Source: Bradyrhizobium sp. LTSP849
Lineage (GTDB): Bacteria > Pseudomonadota > Alphaproteobacteria > Rhizobiales > Xanthobacteraceae
Direction of reading: 5' to 3'
Assembly (NCBI RefSeq): GCF_000938255.1
Contig: NZ_JYMR01000053.1
Location: forward strand, 124,001-188,000
DNA length: 64,000 bases
Under the pieces are notes generated by a model that did not search any database, was not told the origin of the DNA, and saw nothing but the letters and a program-made list of their open reading frames with translations. Positions 7,939 through 15,745 of this stretch are shown here, in pieces (the first letter of the stretch is position 1; each line of letters begins with the position of its first letter). The position numbers were made by a program, and so were the translations under genes.

Positions 7939-8766
7939 CTACTCGCGGCGGCCTTGCACCCACTGTTCCAGCATTTGCAGGCACATGGCGCGGTCGTCAT
8001 CAGAGGCCTTGGAGAAGGCGCGGTTGTAGTTTTCCTTGATCCAGGTCTCGTCGGTCCCGGCACTGTCACGCGCCAGGGTCAGCCACATCAGGCCGCGCGC
8101 GGCCTGCCGCGGCAGACGGTCGCCGTTGAACAGCATCTGTCCCAGCAGCGCCTGGGCTTCATGCTGCCCCTTCTGGGCGGCCAGGCCGAGCCAGCGCGCG
8201 CCATAGCGGAAATCCTCGCGCGAGGCGTCCGGGGTCTTCAGATAGAGCCGGGCGAGATCGTATTGTGCATCCGCATTGCCGAAATAGGACGCGGCATAGG
8301 AGAACATCTCCCGCGCCCGGTCCGGATCCGGCTTGATCTTCGAGTTCGGGATGCCGCTCAGATAGTAGCGGCCGAGCGCGACGAAGGCATTGGCCACGAC
8401 CTGCGCCTGCGGCGCCGACGGGCTGTCCTCGGCATGCGCATTCGCGATCCGGCTGAAATATTCGAAGGCGCGCACGTCGTCCTGGGCGACGCCGTCGCCA
8501 TTGGCGTACATGCGGCCGAGCTTCCACTGCGCAATCGGGTGGCCGCCCTCGGCGGCATATTGCAGGGCGCTGAGCGAGGTTTCCTGGCCGGTCACGGCCG
8601 GCGGCGCAGCCTTGCGCACCGTGCCCGCGGCACCCGGCAAGGTGGTCACCACCGGGATGGTCGCATCCTTCTGGTTGACCGGCGCGCCGTCGAAGGCGAG
8701 CGCCGGCGCGGCCAGCGCGGTAGCCCCCAACACAAACGCAACGATGGTACGCCTAGATGTCCGCAT
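7939..8766 (-). CDS. exoR: ExoR-like periplasmic Sel1-repeat protein
   Basis: 275 residues with a Sec signal peptide (MRTSRRTIVAFVLGATALAAPALAF) and Sel1 repeats, seen in ALQYAAEGGHPIAQWKLGRMYANG, FVALGRYYLSGIPN, NADAQYDLARLYL and GQHEAQALLGQMLFNG. The order of repeats and the C-terminal SKASDDDRAMCLQM resemble Sinorhizobium ExoR as I remember it. In that species ExoR is a periplasmic inhibitor of the ExoS-ChvI two-component system that restrains exopolysaccharide synthesis. The start ATG lies inside the 3' end of ilvD, giving a 14-nt overlap, so the gene is probably translated from the ilvD transcript. No exo/chv genes are nearby, so the regulatory role is inferred from homology. Confidence 0.8.
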   Translation of the reverse strand: MRTSRRTIVAFVLGATALAAPALAFDGAPVNQKDATIPVVTTLPGAAGTVRKAAPPAVTGQETSLSALQYAAEGGHPIAQWKLGRMYANGDGVAQDDVRAFEYFSRIANAHAEDSPSAPQAQVVANAFVALGRYYLSGIPNSKIKPDPDRAREMFSYAASYFGNADAQYDLARLYLKTPDASREDFRYGARWLGLAAQKGQHEAQALLGQMLFNGDRLPRQAARGLMWLTLARDSAGTDETWIKENYNRAFSKASDDDRAMCLQMLEQWVQGRRE

Positions 8767-10477
8767 AACACTGTTTCTCGTGCGCGCCGCCAGGATGGGT
8801 TACTGCCCCATCGACCGCTGGTCCAACCTGCTGAGCATATTTCCAGAGCGCACCCGACGTATGGTTAGTCGCGCGAGGGCTCCATTTGGTCTTGCGTTGC
8901 GCGAGCTCGGCGTCGCTCAATTTTACGTTAAGGATTCCGGCCACGGCGTCGATCTCGATGATGTCGCCATCCTGCAACAGTGCGATCGGGCCGCCGATGG
9001 CGGCCTCGGGCCCGACATGGCCGATGCAGAAGCCGCGGGTGGCGCCGGAGAAGCGGCCGTCGGTGATGAGCGCGATCTTGCCGCCCATGCCCTGCCCGGT
9101 CAGCGCCGCGGTGGTCTGGAGCATCTCCCGCATGCCGGGGCCACCCTTGGGGCCCTCGTAGCGGATCACGATGACTTCGCCTTCGCGGTATGTGCGGTTC
9201 TGGACGGCCTCAAAGGCGTCCTCTTCCCGGTCAAAGCAACGCGCCGGACCGGTGAACCTCAGATTGGACATTCCCGCGACTTTCACGATCGCACCTTCTG
9301 GCGCCAAATTGCCCTTCAGACCGACCACACCGCCGGTGACGGTGATGGGGTTGTCTGCCGGGTGCACCACGTCCTGGTGCGGATTCCATTTAACGCTTTT
9401 GAGATTTTCGGCGATCGTTCGACCGGTGACCGTAATGCAGTCGCCGTGGAGAAATCCGTTGTCGAGCAGCGTCTTCATCAGAAGCGGTATGCCGCCAACT
9501 TCAAACATGTCTTTGGCGACATAACGGCCACCCGGCTTCAAATCCGCGACATATGGTGTCTTTTTGAAGATTTCGGCGACGTCGAACAGGTCGAACTTGA
9601 TTCCGGCCTCGTGCGCGATCGCAGGCAGGTGCAGTGCAGCATTGGTCGAGCCGCCGGACGCGGCGACCACGGCGGCCGCATTCTCGAGCGCCCTGCGGGT
9701 AACGATGTCGCGCGGCCGGATATTGGACGCGATCAGCTCCATCACCTTCTCACCCGCAGTCGTGCAGAAGGCGTCGCGGATTTCATACGGTGCCGGAGCA
9801 CCGGCCGAGTACGGCAGCGCCAGGCCAATCGCCTCGGAGACGGTTGCCATGGTGTTGGCGGTGAACTGCGCGCCGCAGGCACCGGCCGAGGGGCACGCCA
9901 CGCGCTCGATTTCGTCGAGGTCCTCGTCCGACATGGCGCCGACCGAGTGCTTGCCGACCGCCTCGAACATGTCCTGCACGGTGACCTGCTGGCCGCGGAA
10001 ATTGCCGGGCAGGATCGAGCCGCCATAGATGAAGATCGAGGGCACGTTGAGGCGGACCATCGCCATCATCATGCCCGGCAGCGACTTGTCGCAGCCGGCG
10101 AGCCCGACCAGAGCGTCATAGGCGTGGCCGCGGACGGTCAGCTCGACGGAGTCGGCAATGCATTCGCGTGACGGCAGCGAGGAGCGCATGCCGTCATGGC
10201 CCATGGCGATGCCGTCGGTGACGGTGATAGTGCAGAATTCACGCGGCGTGCCGCCGGCCGACGCCACGCCCTTCTTCACCGCCTGGGCCTGGCGCATCAG
10301 GGAGATGTTGCAGGGGGCGGCCTCGTTCCAGCAGGAAGCGACGCCGACGAAGGGCTGGTGGATCTGCTCGGTGGTCAGACCCATGGCGTAGAAGTAGGAG
10401 CGATGGGGCGCGCGCGTAGGGCCTTCCGTCACGTGACGGCTTGGCAGCCTCTGCTTGATGTTGGTCTTCGCGTCCAT
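8753..10477 (-). CDS. ilvD: Dihydroxy-acid dehydratase
   Basis: Fe-S dehydratase converting 2,3-dihydroxy-isovalerate (or -methylvalerate) to the 2-keto acid in valine, isoleucine and leucine synthesis; cytoplasmic. The 574-residue length fits the family. Cluster cysteines are visible in GVASCWNEAAPCN, VGLAGCDKSLPGM and ACPSAGACGAQFTANTM, with the conserved GGSTNAALHLPA and the C-terminal DGRFSGATRGFCIGHVGPEA. The product ends EKQCYADI, like other IlvD proteins, so the overlap with exoR is not a frameshift effect. Upstream lies over 1.1 kb without genes, which must hold its promoter. Confidence 0.96.
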   Translation of the reverse strand: MDAKTNIKQRLPSRHVTEGPTRAPHRSYFYAMGLTTEQIHQPFVGVASCWNEAAPCNISLMRQAQAVKKGVASAGGTPREFCTITVTDGIAMGHDGMRSSLPSRECIADSVELTVRGHAYDALVGLAGCDKSLPGMMMAMVRLNVPSIFIYGGSILPGNFRGQQVTVQDMFEAVGKHSVGAMSDEDLDEIERVACPSAGACGAQFTANTMATVSEAIGLALPYSAGAPAPYEIRDAFCTTAGEKVMELIASNIRPRDIVTRRALENAAAVVAASGGSTNAALHLPAIAHEAGIKFDLFDVAEIFKKTPYVADLKPGGRYVAKDMFEVGGIPLLMKTLLDNGFLHGDCITVTGRTIAENLKSVKWNPHQDVVHPADNPITVTGGVVGLKGNLAPEGAIVKVAGMSNLRFTGPARCFDREEDAFEAVQNRTYREGEVIVIRYEGPKGGPGMREMLQTTAALTGQGMGGKIALITDGRFSGATRGFCIGHVGPEAAIGGPIALLQDGDIIEIDAVAGILNVKLSDAELAQRKTKWSPRATNHTSGALWKYAQQVGPAVDGAVTHPGGAHEKQCYADI

Positions 10478-10805
10478 GCGCCTAGTTTCCTTGGCGACCA
10501 GTTTCCTTGGCTAACCCTTGTCAGACCCGGAACATCAGACCCAAGATTTGAATCGACCTTGGGATTTCCCGTCGCCCTTCGCCGGCTGCCGTCGCCCCTA
10601 AACATTAGAGCGATTTTATTCATGTTCAGGTGTGGCCAAAAAGCGGCGTGGATGCGAACGGACTGCGATAAGGGTTAAATCGCGCGGGAATGTTGCATAG
10701 ACAGCACAATCGTGGCCTGGAGGACACGAATAAGACTACTGCGATACCCTCACGGAGAGGGCAATCCACAACTTCAGATTTTGGAGCAGGCTCGGCGCGC
10801 CCGGC

Positions 10806-10839
10806 ACTCAGCTCAATGAGGGGGTTCCTTGAGCTGAGT
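10806..10839. repeat. 11-bp perfect inverted repeat (hairpin)
   Basis: ACTCAGCTCAA (10806-10816) and TTGAGCTGAGT (10829-10839) are exact reverse complements around a 12-nt loop. It lies 329 nt upstream of the ilvD start, in the gene-free region. No T-run follows, so it is either a regulatory site or part of a dispersed element. Confidence 0.5.
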
Positions 10840-11047
10840 CGCGAGCGGCACTGCCAGCTCCGTCATTCCGGTGAGCGCTCATCGTCATTGTGAGCGCAGC
10901 GAAGCAATCCAGAATATTTCCGCGGAGGAGTGCGTGGTAACGCCGTTCATTTCCAACTCCCACCTTCCCTCGCAGACACACCTTCGCGTTCTCGCGGCCC
11001 AATTCGCCCGAGCTTTGCTTGATCTCTCCACCCTCTTATCCAAGAGG

Positions 11048-11160
11048 GCGCAGGGAAGGCCGGGTGCCGGCTGGCACCCACGGTCCGCTGTGCGCGGGTA
11101 GCGCAAAAGGAATTGCACAGCGGCATACAGGTGAAGCCGAACACACGGCCTTCCCTGCGC
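11048..11160. repeat. 113-bp inverted-repeat element with two nested hairpins
   Basis: A 15-bp perfect inverted repeat bounds the element: GCGCAGGGAAGGCCG (11048-11062) and CGGCCTTCCCTGCGC (11146-11160). Inside are GGTGCC/GGCACC (11063-11068 with 11073-11078, tetraloop GGCT) and CCGCTGTGC/GCACAGCGG (11085-11093 with 11115-11123). The RNA would fold as a three-way junction. It has no coding sequence and no transposase, so a non-autonomous or REP-like element is the likely class. Confidence 0.6.
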
Positions 11161-11612
11161 AGTGGGTTGACGGCTTATGCCGTGCTCTCCCGGGAGCCGA
11201 GTTCGTTCTGGCCTCCCTCACCTTCGCGAAAGTCGCCGACACCGCGCCGGTTGACGCGAATGCCGCCTCCGCGAAAGCTTGACCGTAGCAACGACGGCCA
11301 GGACCACACGGTTTTGCCGTACGCACGTTCGCTTGTTCGCCACAGAGCCCGACGGCGTGGTGCACACAGCCACCGGGATATTGGCGAGACGAACCATCAG
11401 CGCCGCTCGTCGGCGTGAAGCCTCGGGCTCACGGAGAGCAATCCGCCCTGCCCGCACATCTCACGCCCGACGCTGCTGCGTCCACCGCAAGCCCGGCTCG
11501 CGAAAAATGACGACACATGATCGCCCCTCAAGGTCAAGCCGGGATGGCCGACACATACGACAAATCCGAATTTCGGTCAGCCGCGGTGGGCCAAAACGAG
11601 GCCTAACCAGAT

Positions 11613-12386
11613 CTAGACGCGCGCATCAACACCATGATCGAAACGCGCGAAGATCGCGCTCGTCACCGCACCAAGCGAACTCCAGAACACCAGGCTGGTT
11701 ACCGTGACAGCCGTGACGAACTGATGCGTGAGCGAGGACGGCACGTTGGTCTCGACCTGCGCGAGCTCGGGCGCACCGATCAAGTGGGGCAGGATCAGGA
11801 GGATCACGCCGGCAATGGCCGCCGGCACCGAACGGCGGAAGACGATCAATGCGAGGCCCGCAGCAGTCGCCAGCGCAGCCGCCGTCCACCAGATCTGGCG
11901 CGACACGAGCGGCGCGGCCGGCACGCCCGGCAACTCCGGCGCCAGGCCGAGGCCGGGGGCAATGGTGAAGACGGCAAAACCCGCCAATCCCCACATCAGT
12001 CCTTCGTGCCAGGAGACGCGCTCGCCGGTCGCACCGCTACGGACGGCGAAGAATCCGGCGAGCAGCAACGCGAAGCCGATCGCGGTCAGCACGTTCGCGG
12101 CAGCCGTGTATGCGTTGCGCTCGAACCCGTCTCGCGGCTCCCACGCTTCAGCGCCATGATCATGAGAAGCGTGGTCATGACCAGCGTGTTCAGGGCTTGC
12201 ATGGTCATGGCCAGCTGCGGCCGGCTGCGGCACCGCCTCATGCTGATGGGTCTCCGTGGCCTTCTCGAAGACCTCGGCTTTCAGGATCAGGGGAACGGTG
12301 CCGAACTGCTGGGCGACCGTGACGAGGAGACCAACGATGAAACCGGCAATGACCGACGAGAAAACGATCGAACGAAACGTGCTCAT
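11613..12386 (-). CDS. cbtA: Cobalt transporter subunit CbtA
   Basis: Membrane component of the CbtAB cobalt uptake system, 257 residues from the ATG at 12386. An N-terminal membrane segment (FRSIVFSSVIAGFIVGLLVT) is followed by a His-rich, presumably periplasmic loop with repeated HDHASPEHAGHDHASHDHG, which suits divalent metal capture. About five more hydrophobic segments follow, including LMWGLAGFAVFTIAPGLGL and the conserved PELPGVPAAPLVSRQIWW. It starts 10 nt after the cbtB stop. The family is known mostly from its link to cobalamin genes and B12 riboswitches; here the riboswitch lies 4 kb away on the other strand. Confidence 0.92.
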   Translation of the reverse strand: MSTFRSIVFSSVIAGFIVGLLVTVAQQFGTVPLILKAEVFEKATETHQHEAVPQPAAAGHDHASPEHAGHDHASHDHGAEAWEPRDGFERNAYTAAANVLTAIGFALLLAGFFAVRSGATGERVSWHEGLMWGLAGFAVFTIAPGLGLAPELPGVPAAPLVSRQIWWTAAALATAAGLALIVFRRSVPAAIAGVILLILPHLIGAPELAQVETNVPSSLTHQFVTAVTVTSLVFWSSLGAVTSAIFARFDHGVDARV

Positions 12387-12396
12387 GCCGCCCCGG

Positions 12397-12594
12397 TTAG
12401 TGGCAGGGGAAGGCGTTCGAATGGCGCACGTCGTGCGCGGCATTGTGGACGACGTCGATATGCGAGAAGCCGACGACTCCGACGACGAACAGGCCGAGCA
12501 CCATGGCCATCAAGGCTTGCGAAAGCCGGCCCACCTGCCCGGCGGCGACCGGGAAATGCGTGACCTGGGCATTCGAGAGCTGGGATTGGCTCAT
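12397..12594 (-). CDS. cbtB: Cobalt transporter subunit CbtB
   Basis: 65 residues with one membrane span (LSQALMAMVLGLFVVGVVGF) followed by a short His-containing tail (HIDVVHNAAHDVRHSNAFPCH), the standard CbtB form; the tail probably binds Co(II). Its ATG overlaps the TGA of the upstream small gene as ATGA, so translation is coupled. The next gene is cbtA, 10 nt downstream. Confidence 0.92.
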   Translation of the reverse strand: MSQSQLSNAQVTHFPVAAGQVGRLSQALMAMVLGLFVVGVVGFSHIDVVHNAAHDVRHSNAFPCH

Positions 12595-12887
12595 GACTCT
12601 TCTCCGTTAGCGATTTGGTGGTCTTCTAGCAGCTTCCGGGTGACGTCGCGACTGGTAAGATGCAGGCTCGTCCCCACAGAAATGCCCTTGCGGGCGATCT
12701 TGGCGCTGGCCGCCTCCCGGAATGCAGCTTCGAAACGGCGGAAATGACCAAGGCAATCCTCCGGCGAGGGCTCCGCACCGATAAGGGTGCGGAATGCGCC
12801 GCGATGCACGGCGCAAATCGCGCCGTGTCCCCGGACCGGAAAGATCACGGACGCGATGTCGTCACGCCATCGGACTTCGTCGTTCAA
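12591..12887 (-). CDS. Small DUF1488-like protein in the cbt operon
   Basis: 98 residues, soluble, no signal peptide. The pattern of an N-terminal W-x-DD strand, FPVRGHGAICAVHRGAFRTLIG, a helix beginning EDCLGHFRRFEAAF and a closing LHLTSRDV resembles DUF1488 proteins, but the match is from memory. The likely start is a TTG at 12887 that overlaps the TGA of the upstream membrane-protein gene (TTGA), and its own stop overlaps the cbtB start (ATGA). This double coupling is the best evidence that it is translated. It could be a cytoplasmic accessory of cobalt uptake; no function is known. Confidence 0.65.
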   Translation of the reverse strand: MNDEVRWRDDIASVIFPVRGHGAICAVHRGAFRTLIGAEPSPEDCLGHFRRFEAAFREAASAKIARKGISVGTSLHLTSRDVTRKLLEDHQIANGEES

Positions 12888-13468
12888 GCCGACATCGCGC
12901 GGCCGCGCCCGAACGGATCGATCATGCGGACGATCTCACAGGCAGCGACGAGGCCGGCGAGCCACACGGCGCTGGTCAGCCCAATCCGCGTCACGATGGC
13001 CAATGTGAAGGCGCCCTCTCCGCCCAAAAACGGCGTCGCGGCCAGCAGCGTGAACTCATAAGCCGCGTAGGCAGCGACGAGGGTGAGCGCGAGCACCAGC
13101 GGTGTGCGGCCCTGTGGCAGCGCGCGGAGCGTGGCCGACGATGCCGCAGTCGCGGCGAGCGCAGCCGCGCCGATGACAAAGCCCCAGGCGATCGTGCTGG
13201 CGTCGATGGGATAGTGCAGCGCGCCGAAGCCGATGGTCTGGTTGACCAGCCACGCGCCGGTGACGACCAGCAGCGCCGGCCGCAGCGACAGCGTCGCAGC
13301 CGCAATGACGGCGAACGCCGCAAACGGTGTCGCGCAGGCGAGCGCGAAGCTTGCGAGCGCACAAGAGATCGTCAGCAGCGCAAAGCAGAACATCGCGGCA
13401 TGGCGCGGCGCGACCGGGTGAAGCCGGAAACGGTCGGCGTGGGACGGAAGCATGTCGATGGCCATCAT
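12884..13468 (-). CDS. Polytopic membrane protein heading the cbt operon, function unknown
   Basis: 194 residues with about five or six hydrophobic segments from residue 25 on (AAMFCFALLTISCALASFAL, FAAFAVIAAATLSLRP, a WLVNQTIGFGALHYPID loop, WGFVIGAAALAATAA, PLVLALTLVAAYAAYEF, LTSAVWLAGLVAACEIV). A GGGAG ribosome binding site precedes the ATG at 13468; 13465 and 13453 are alternatives. It is the first gene of the operon leading through a DUF1488-like gene to cbtB and cbtA, with each of the first two junctions overlapping. I do not recognise a family. A role in cobalt or cobalamin handling is inferred from context only. Confidence 0.7.
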   Translation of the reverse strand: MMAIDMLPSHADRFRLHPVAPRHAAMFCFALLTISCALASFALACATPFAAFAVIAAATLSLRPALLVVTGAWLVNQTIGFGALHYPIDASTIAWGFVIGAAALAATAASSATLRALPQGRTPLVLALTLVAAYAAYEFTLLAATPFLGGEGAFTLAIVTRIGLTSAVWLAGLVAACEIVRMIDPFGRGRAMSA

Positions 13469-13550
13469 TGATCTCCCGACCGCGACGCTACCACATTTGC
13501 CGGGAGGTGAACCGCCCCGATGTGGCTCGCATGCGACCAGCGGACTGGCC

Positions 13551-13772
13551 CTAGGCGGGCTCCCTCTCCGAGCGCGTTCTGATCACCGCCCGCTCGCCGG
13601 CATCGACGAGCTGGCCGAGACCGGTGCGGCCCCTGAGCGCACAGCGGATGATGTTTTCGGCGACCGATTTGCGGAAGCCGTGATCGTCGCCGCTGGGGCG
13701 ATTGCGGCAAATCCGATCAAGCGCCAGCTTCATGTTGATCCGTGTGCGGGTATCGAAATGCTCGCTGATCAT
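13551..13772 (-). CDS. Small conserved hypothetical protein (73 aa)
   Basis: The product has a compact helical layout: INMKLALDRICRNRP, then SGDDHGFRKSVAENIIRCA, then GRTGLGQLVDAGERAV. This GxDHxxR-xVAExLI pattern matches small conserved proteins I recall from rhizobial genomes, all of unknown function. The ATG at 13772 is used. It sits alone on the minus strand 82 bp upstream of the cbt operon's first gene. No motif points to a role. Confidence 0.65.
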   Translation of the reverse strand: MISEHFDTRTRINMKLALDRICRNRPSGDDHGFRKSVAENIIRCALRGRTGLGQLVDAGERAVIRTRSEREPA

Positions 13773-13866
13773 TCGCCCAGCCTCGATGTATTGATGTCAG
13801 GGCAGGAACGTCTGAGGGACGCCCGGGTTCCAAACCGGGATCATGCAAGGTCCGATGCACGGCTGC

Positions 13867-14124
13867 CTATGATCGCCCGCGCGGCCGCTGGGCCTGAGCC
13901 CAGGCTGTGGTGACGTCGCGCGGCGGAGTGTCGATGCGCCGGATCGGCGTCAATTCGCCAGAGGCGGAGACGATCGCGGTCTCCTCGCGGCAGCAGCGCG
14001 GGCACACGAAGCGGACCTCGTGCGGCTGCGCCGACCAGCTCGCACGTTTGACGTTGGCCGCCATCGGCCATGCCTCGCAATGCGAGCACGACACCAGAAA
14101 TCGACCAGGATCGAGCATACCCAT
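13867..14124 (-). CDS. Small zinc-ribbon-like protein (85 aa)
   Basis: Two cysteine pairs, VSCSHCEAWP and VCPRCCREE about 30 residues apart, suggest a single zinc-ribbon fold. Apart from the cysteines the sequence is plain, with a polar, Arg-rich tail. The ATG at 14124 is used; the ATG two codons on (14118) is also possible. It could bind zinc or nucleic acid, but nothing more specific can be supported. A small CCCGG/CCGGG hairpin lies just downstream (13822-13839). Confidence 0.55.
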   Translation of the reverse strand: MGMLDPGRFLVSCSHCEAWPMAANVKRASWSAQPHEVRFVCPRCCREETAIVSASGELTPIRRIDTPPRDVTTAWAQAQRPRGRS

Positions 14125-14217
14125 TTCATCGGACTCCGCGTCCTGCCTGCTCCTTCAATGACGATCTCATGGAAATCGTTCCGGTGCCGGGGCACCGTCA
14201 GCCTATCGGGTGGCGTC

Positions 14218-14778
14218 TCAGCGCCCGCTGTTCCCCGACCGCGGCCACATCCGCGCCAGTGTTCCATCGCGCATCACCACGGCGTGCCAAGCGGTCGCAG
14301 CAATGTGCAACGCGACGGCGGCATAGACGACCCAGGCGAGCGCGTCGTGCGTCACCTCGCCGGCATGAGCAATCGCCGGACTATCGGTCACCAGCCGCGG
14401 CCAGCTGAATGTCCAAAAGTATTTCAGCGAGTAGCCGCCGGCCGAGGAGAACGCGTAGCCGGTAAGCGGCATCGTGAACAGGATGGCATAGAGCGCGACG
14501 TGATTGAGTCGTGCCGCGAAGCGCACCAGCGCGCCGAACGACGACGGCTCAGGCGGTACCTTCGTCGCCAGCCGCACCATCAGCCGCAGCACCGACAGGA
14601 ACAGCAACGTCATGCCGAGCGACTTGTGCACCTCCAGCAGCTCGCGGCGCGGCGACGTGCCCGGCGGCTGGAGGCCGCAATAGAAACCGATCAGCATGGC
14701 TGTGATGAACAGCACCGCCGTCGCCCAGTGAATCCTGCGCAGCAGCGGCGCATAGGCCGTCGTCTCGTTCACAGGCAT
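14218..14778 (-). CDS. Cytochrome b561 family membrane protein
   Basis: Four-helix di-heme b-type cytochrome of the inner membrane, 186 residues. Candidate heme-ligand histidines lie in RRIHWATAVLF, EVHKSLGMTLLF and ALHIAATAWHAVV, with a further His in LNHVALYAILF. The family moves electrons between quinols and periplasmic acceptors such as superoxide. The ATG at 14778 shares one base with the TGA of the upstream fumarylacetoacetate-hydrolase gene (TGATG), so the two are co-translated. The pairing with a metabolic hydrolase has no obvious logic. Confidence 0.9.
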   Translation of the reverse strand: MPVNETTAYAPLLRRIHWATAVLFITAMLIGFYCGLQPPGTSPRRELLEVHKSLGMTLLFLSVLRLMVRLATKVPPEPSSFGALVRFAARLNHVALYAILFTMPLTGYAFSSAGGYSLKYFWTFSWPRLVTDSPAIAHAGEVTHDALAWVVYAAVALHIAATAWHAVVMRDGTLARMWPRSGNSGR

Positions 14779-15626
14779 CAGGCTTCGTCGGCAATCCCGT
14801 TGCGCAGCAGGCCGACTTTGTCGATCTCGACCTCGACGACGTCGCCGGCCTTCATCCAGATCGGCGGGGTGCGCCGCGAGCCGACACCGCCGGGCGTGCC
14901 GGTGGCGATGACGTCGCCGGGCTCGAGCCGCGTGAACTGGGAGCAATATTCGATCTGGCGCGGGATATCGAAGATCATCTGGTCGATGGTGGTGTCCTGC
15001 ACCACCTCGCCGTTCAGCCGGGTCTGGAGCCGCAAGCGGCGGACATCTCCGACCTCGTCCGCCGTGACCAGATACGGGCCGAAGCCGCCGGTTGCGGGAA
15101 AGTTCTTGCCCGGCGTGAATTGGTGGGTGTGGCGCTGATAGTCGCGCACGCTGCCCTCATTGTAGCAGGCATAGCCGGCGATATGGCCCCACGCCTCGCT
15201 GCGCGGGATGTAGCGGCCCGCCTTGCCGATCACGACGGCGAGCTCGCCCTCGAAGTCGAGCTGGGTCGAGACCTTCGGACGGATGATATTTGTGAGATGG
15301 CCGGTCTGGCTGTTGGCGAAGCGGCCGAACACGGTAGGACTTTCGACCTCCGTGCGCCCGGTCTCCTTGCGATGGTTCTCGTAGTTCAGGCCGATGCAGA
15401 GGATCTTGTCCGGGTTCGGGATCACCGGCAGAAAGGCGATCTTCGACAGCGGATAACGCTTGGCCTTGGTAGCGGAAGCTGCGACCTCGGCCAGTGCGCC
15501 TGCGGCGATCGCCGATTTCAGGTCGGGGTAGCGGTTCCCCAGGACGGCACCGAGATCGGCGACGTCATTGCCCTCCACCAGGCCCCATGAGGCGGCGTTG
15601 TCGATTTCAAAGCTTGCGAATTTCAT
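14778..15626 (-). CDS. Fumarylacetoacetate hydrolase family protein
   Basis: 282 residues with a C-terminal FAH domain. It shows ILCIGLNYENHRKETG, the metal-binding LDFEGELAVVIGK, and the late DVIATGTPGGVGSRRTPP loop. This family cleaves C-C bonds or decarboxylates diketo acids with Mg2+ in the cytoplasm (fumarylpyruvate, ureidoglycolate or oxaloacetate-like substrates). The exact substrate cannot be told from sequence, and no aromatic-degradation genes are nearby. It is the first gene of a two-gene unit with the cytochrome b561 gene. Confidence 0.9.
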   Translation of the reverse strand: MKFASFEIDNAASWGLVEGNDVADLGAVLGNRYPDLKSAIAAGALAEVAASATKAKRYPLSKIAFLPVIPNPDKILCIGLNYENHRKETGRTEVESPTVFGRFANSQTGHLTNIIRPKVSTQLDFEGELAVVIGKAGRYIPRSEAWGHIAGYACYNEGSVRDYQRHTHQFTPGKNFPATGGFGPYLVTADEVGDVRRLRLQTRLNGEVVQDTTIDQMIFDIPRQIEYCSQFTRLEPGDVIATGTPGGVGSRRTPPIWMKAGDVVEVEIDKVGLLRNGIADEA

Positions 15627-15745
15627 CCGATGTCCCCTGACGCTGGAACCAGCCTATCAGGTCGATCCATCCGGAACGATGGCGGCAGGGAGATGGCGCG
15701 GTTGCGATCCGCGCAACGATCCTAGCAAAGCCCCCGATGCGCCGC

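Larger units (their letters stand above)
10478..11612. other. Gene-free 1.1-kb region with palindromes and dispersed-type repeats
   Basis: No frame here has protein-like composition; the open frames are short, Arg/Pro-rich and mutually antisense. The first 350 bp upstream of ilvD is less GC-rich and should contain the ilvD promoter. Then come an 11-bp hairpin (10806-10839), a short AGCGCAGCGAAGCAATCC segment (about 10893-10910) of the kind scattered through alphaproteobacterial genomes, and a structured inverted-repeat element (11048-11160). From about 11160 to 11560 the sequence resembles a multicopy Bradyrhizobium intergenic element as I remember it. Copy number cannot be tested from one window. 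Confidence 0.6.

Noticed and set aside
11036..11457. Short frames on both strands in the repeat-rich gap, with Cys/Arg-rich products
   Set aside because: They lie within the inverted-repeat and dispersed-type DNA, overlap each other and have no ribosome binding site; likely spurious.
13815..13845. tRNA-like T-arm sequence GGTTCCAAACC in a CCCGG/CCGGG stem
   Set aside because: No acceptor stem, D-arm or anticodon arm can be placed around it; only a small hairpin remains.
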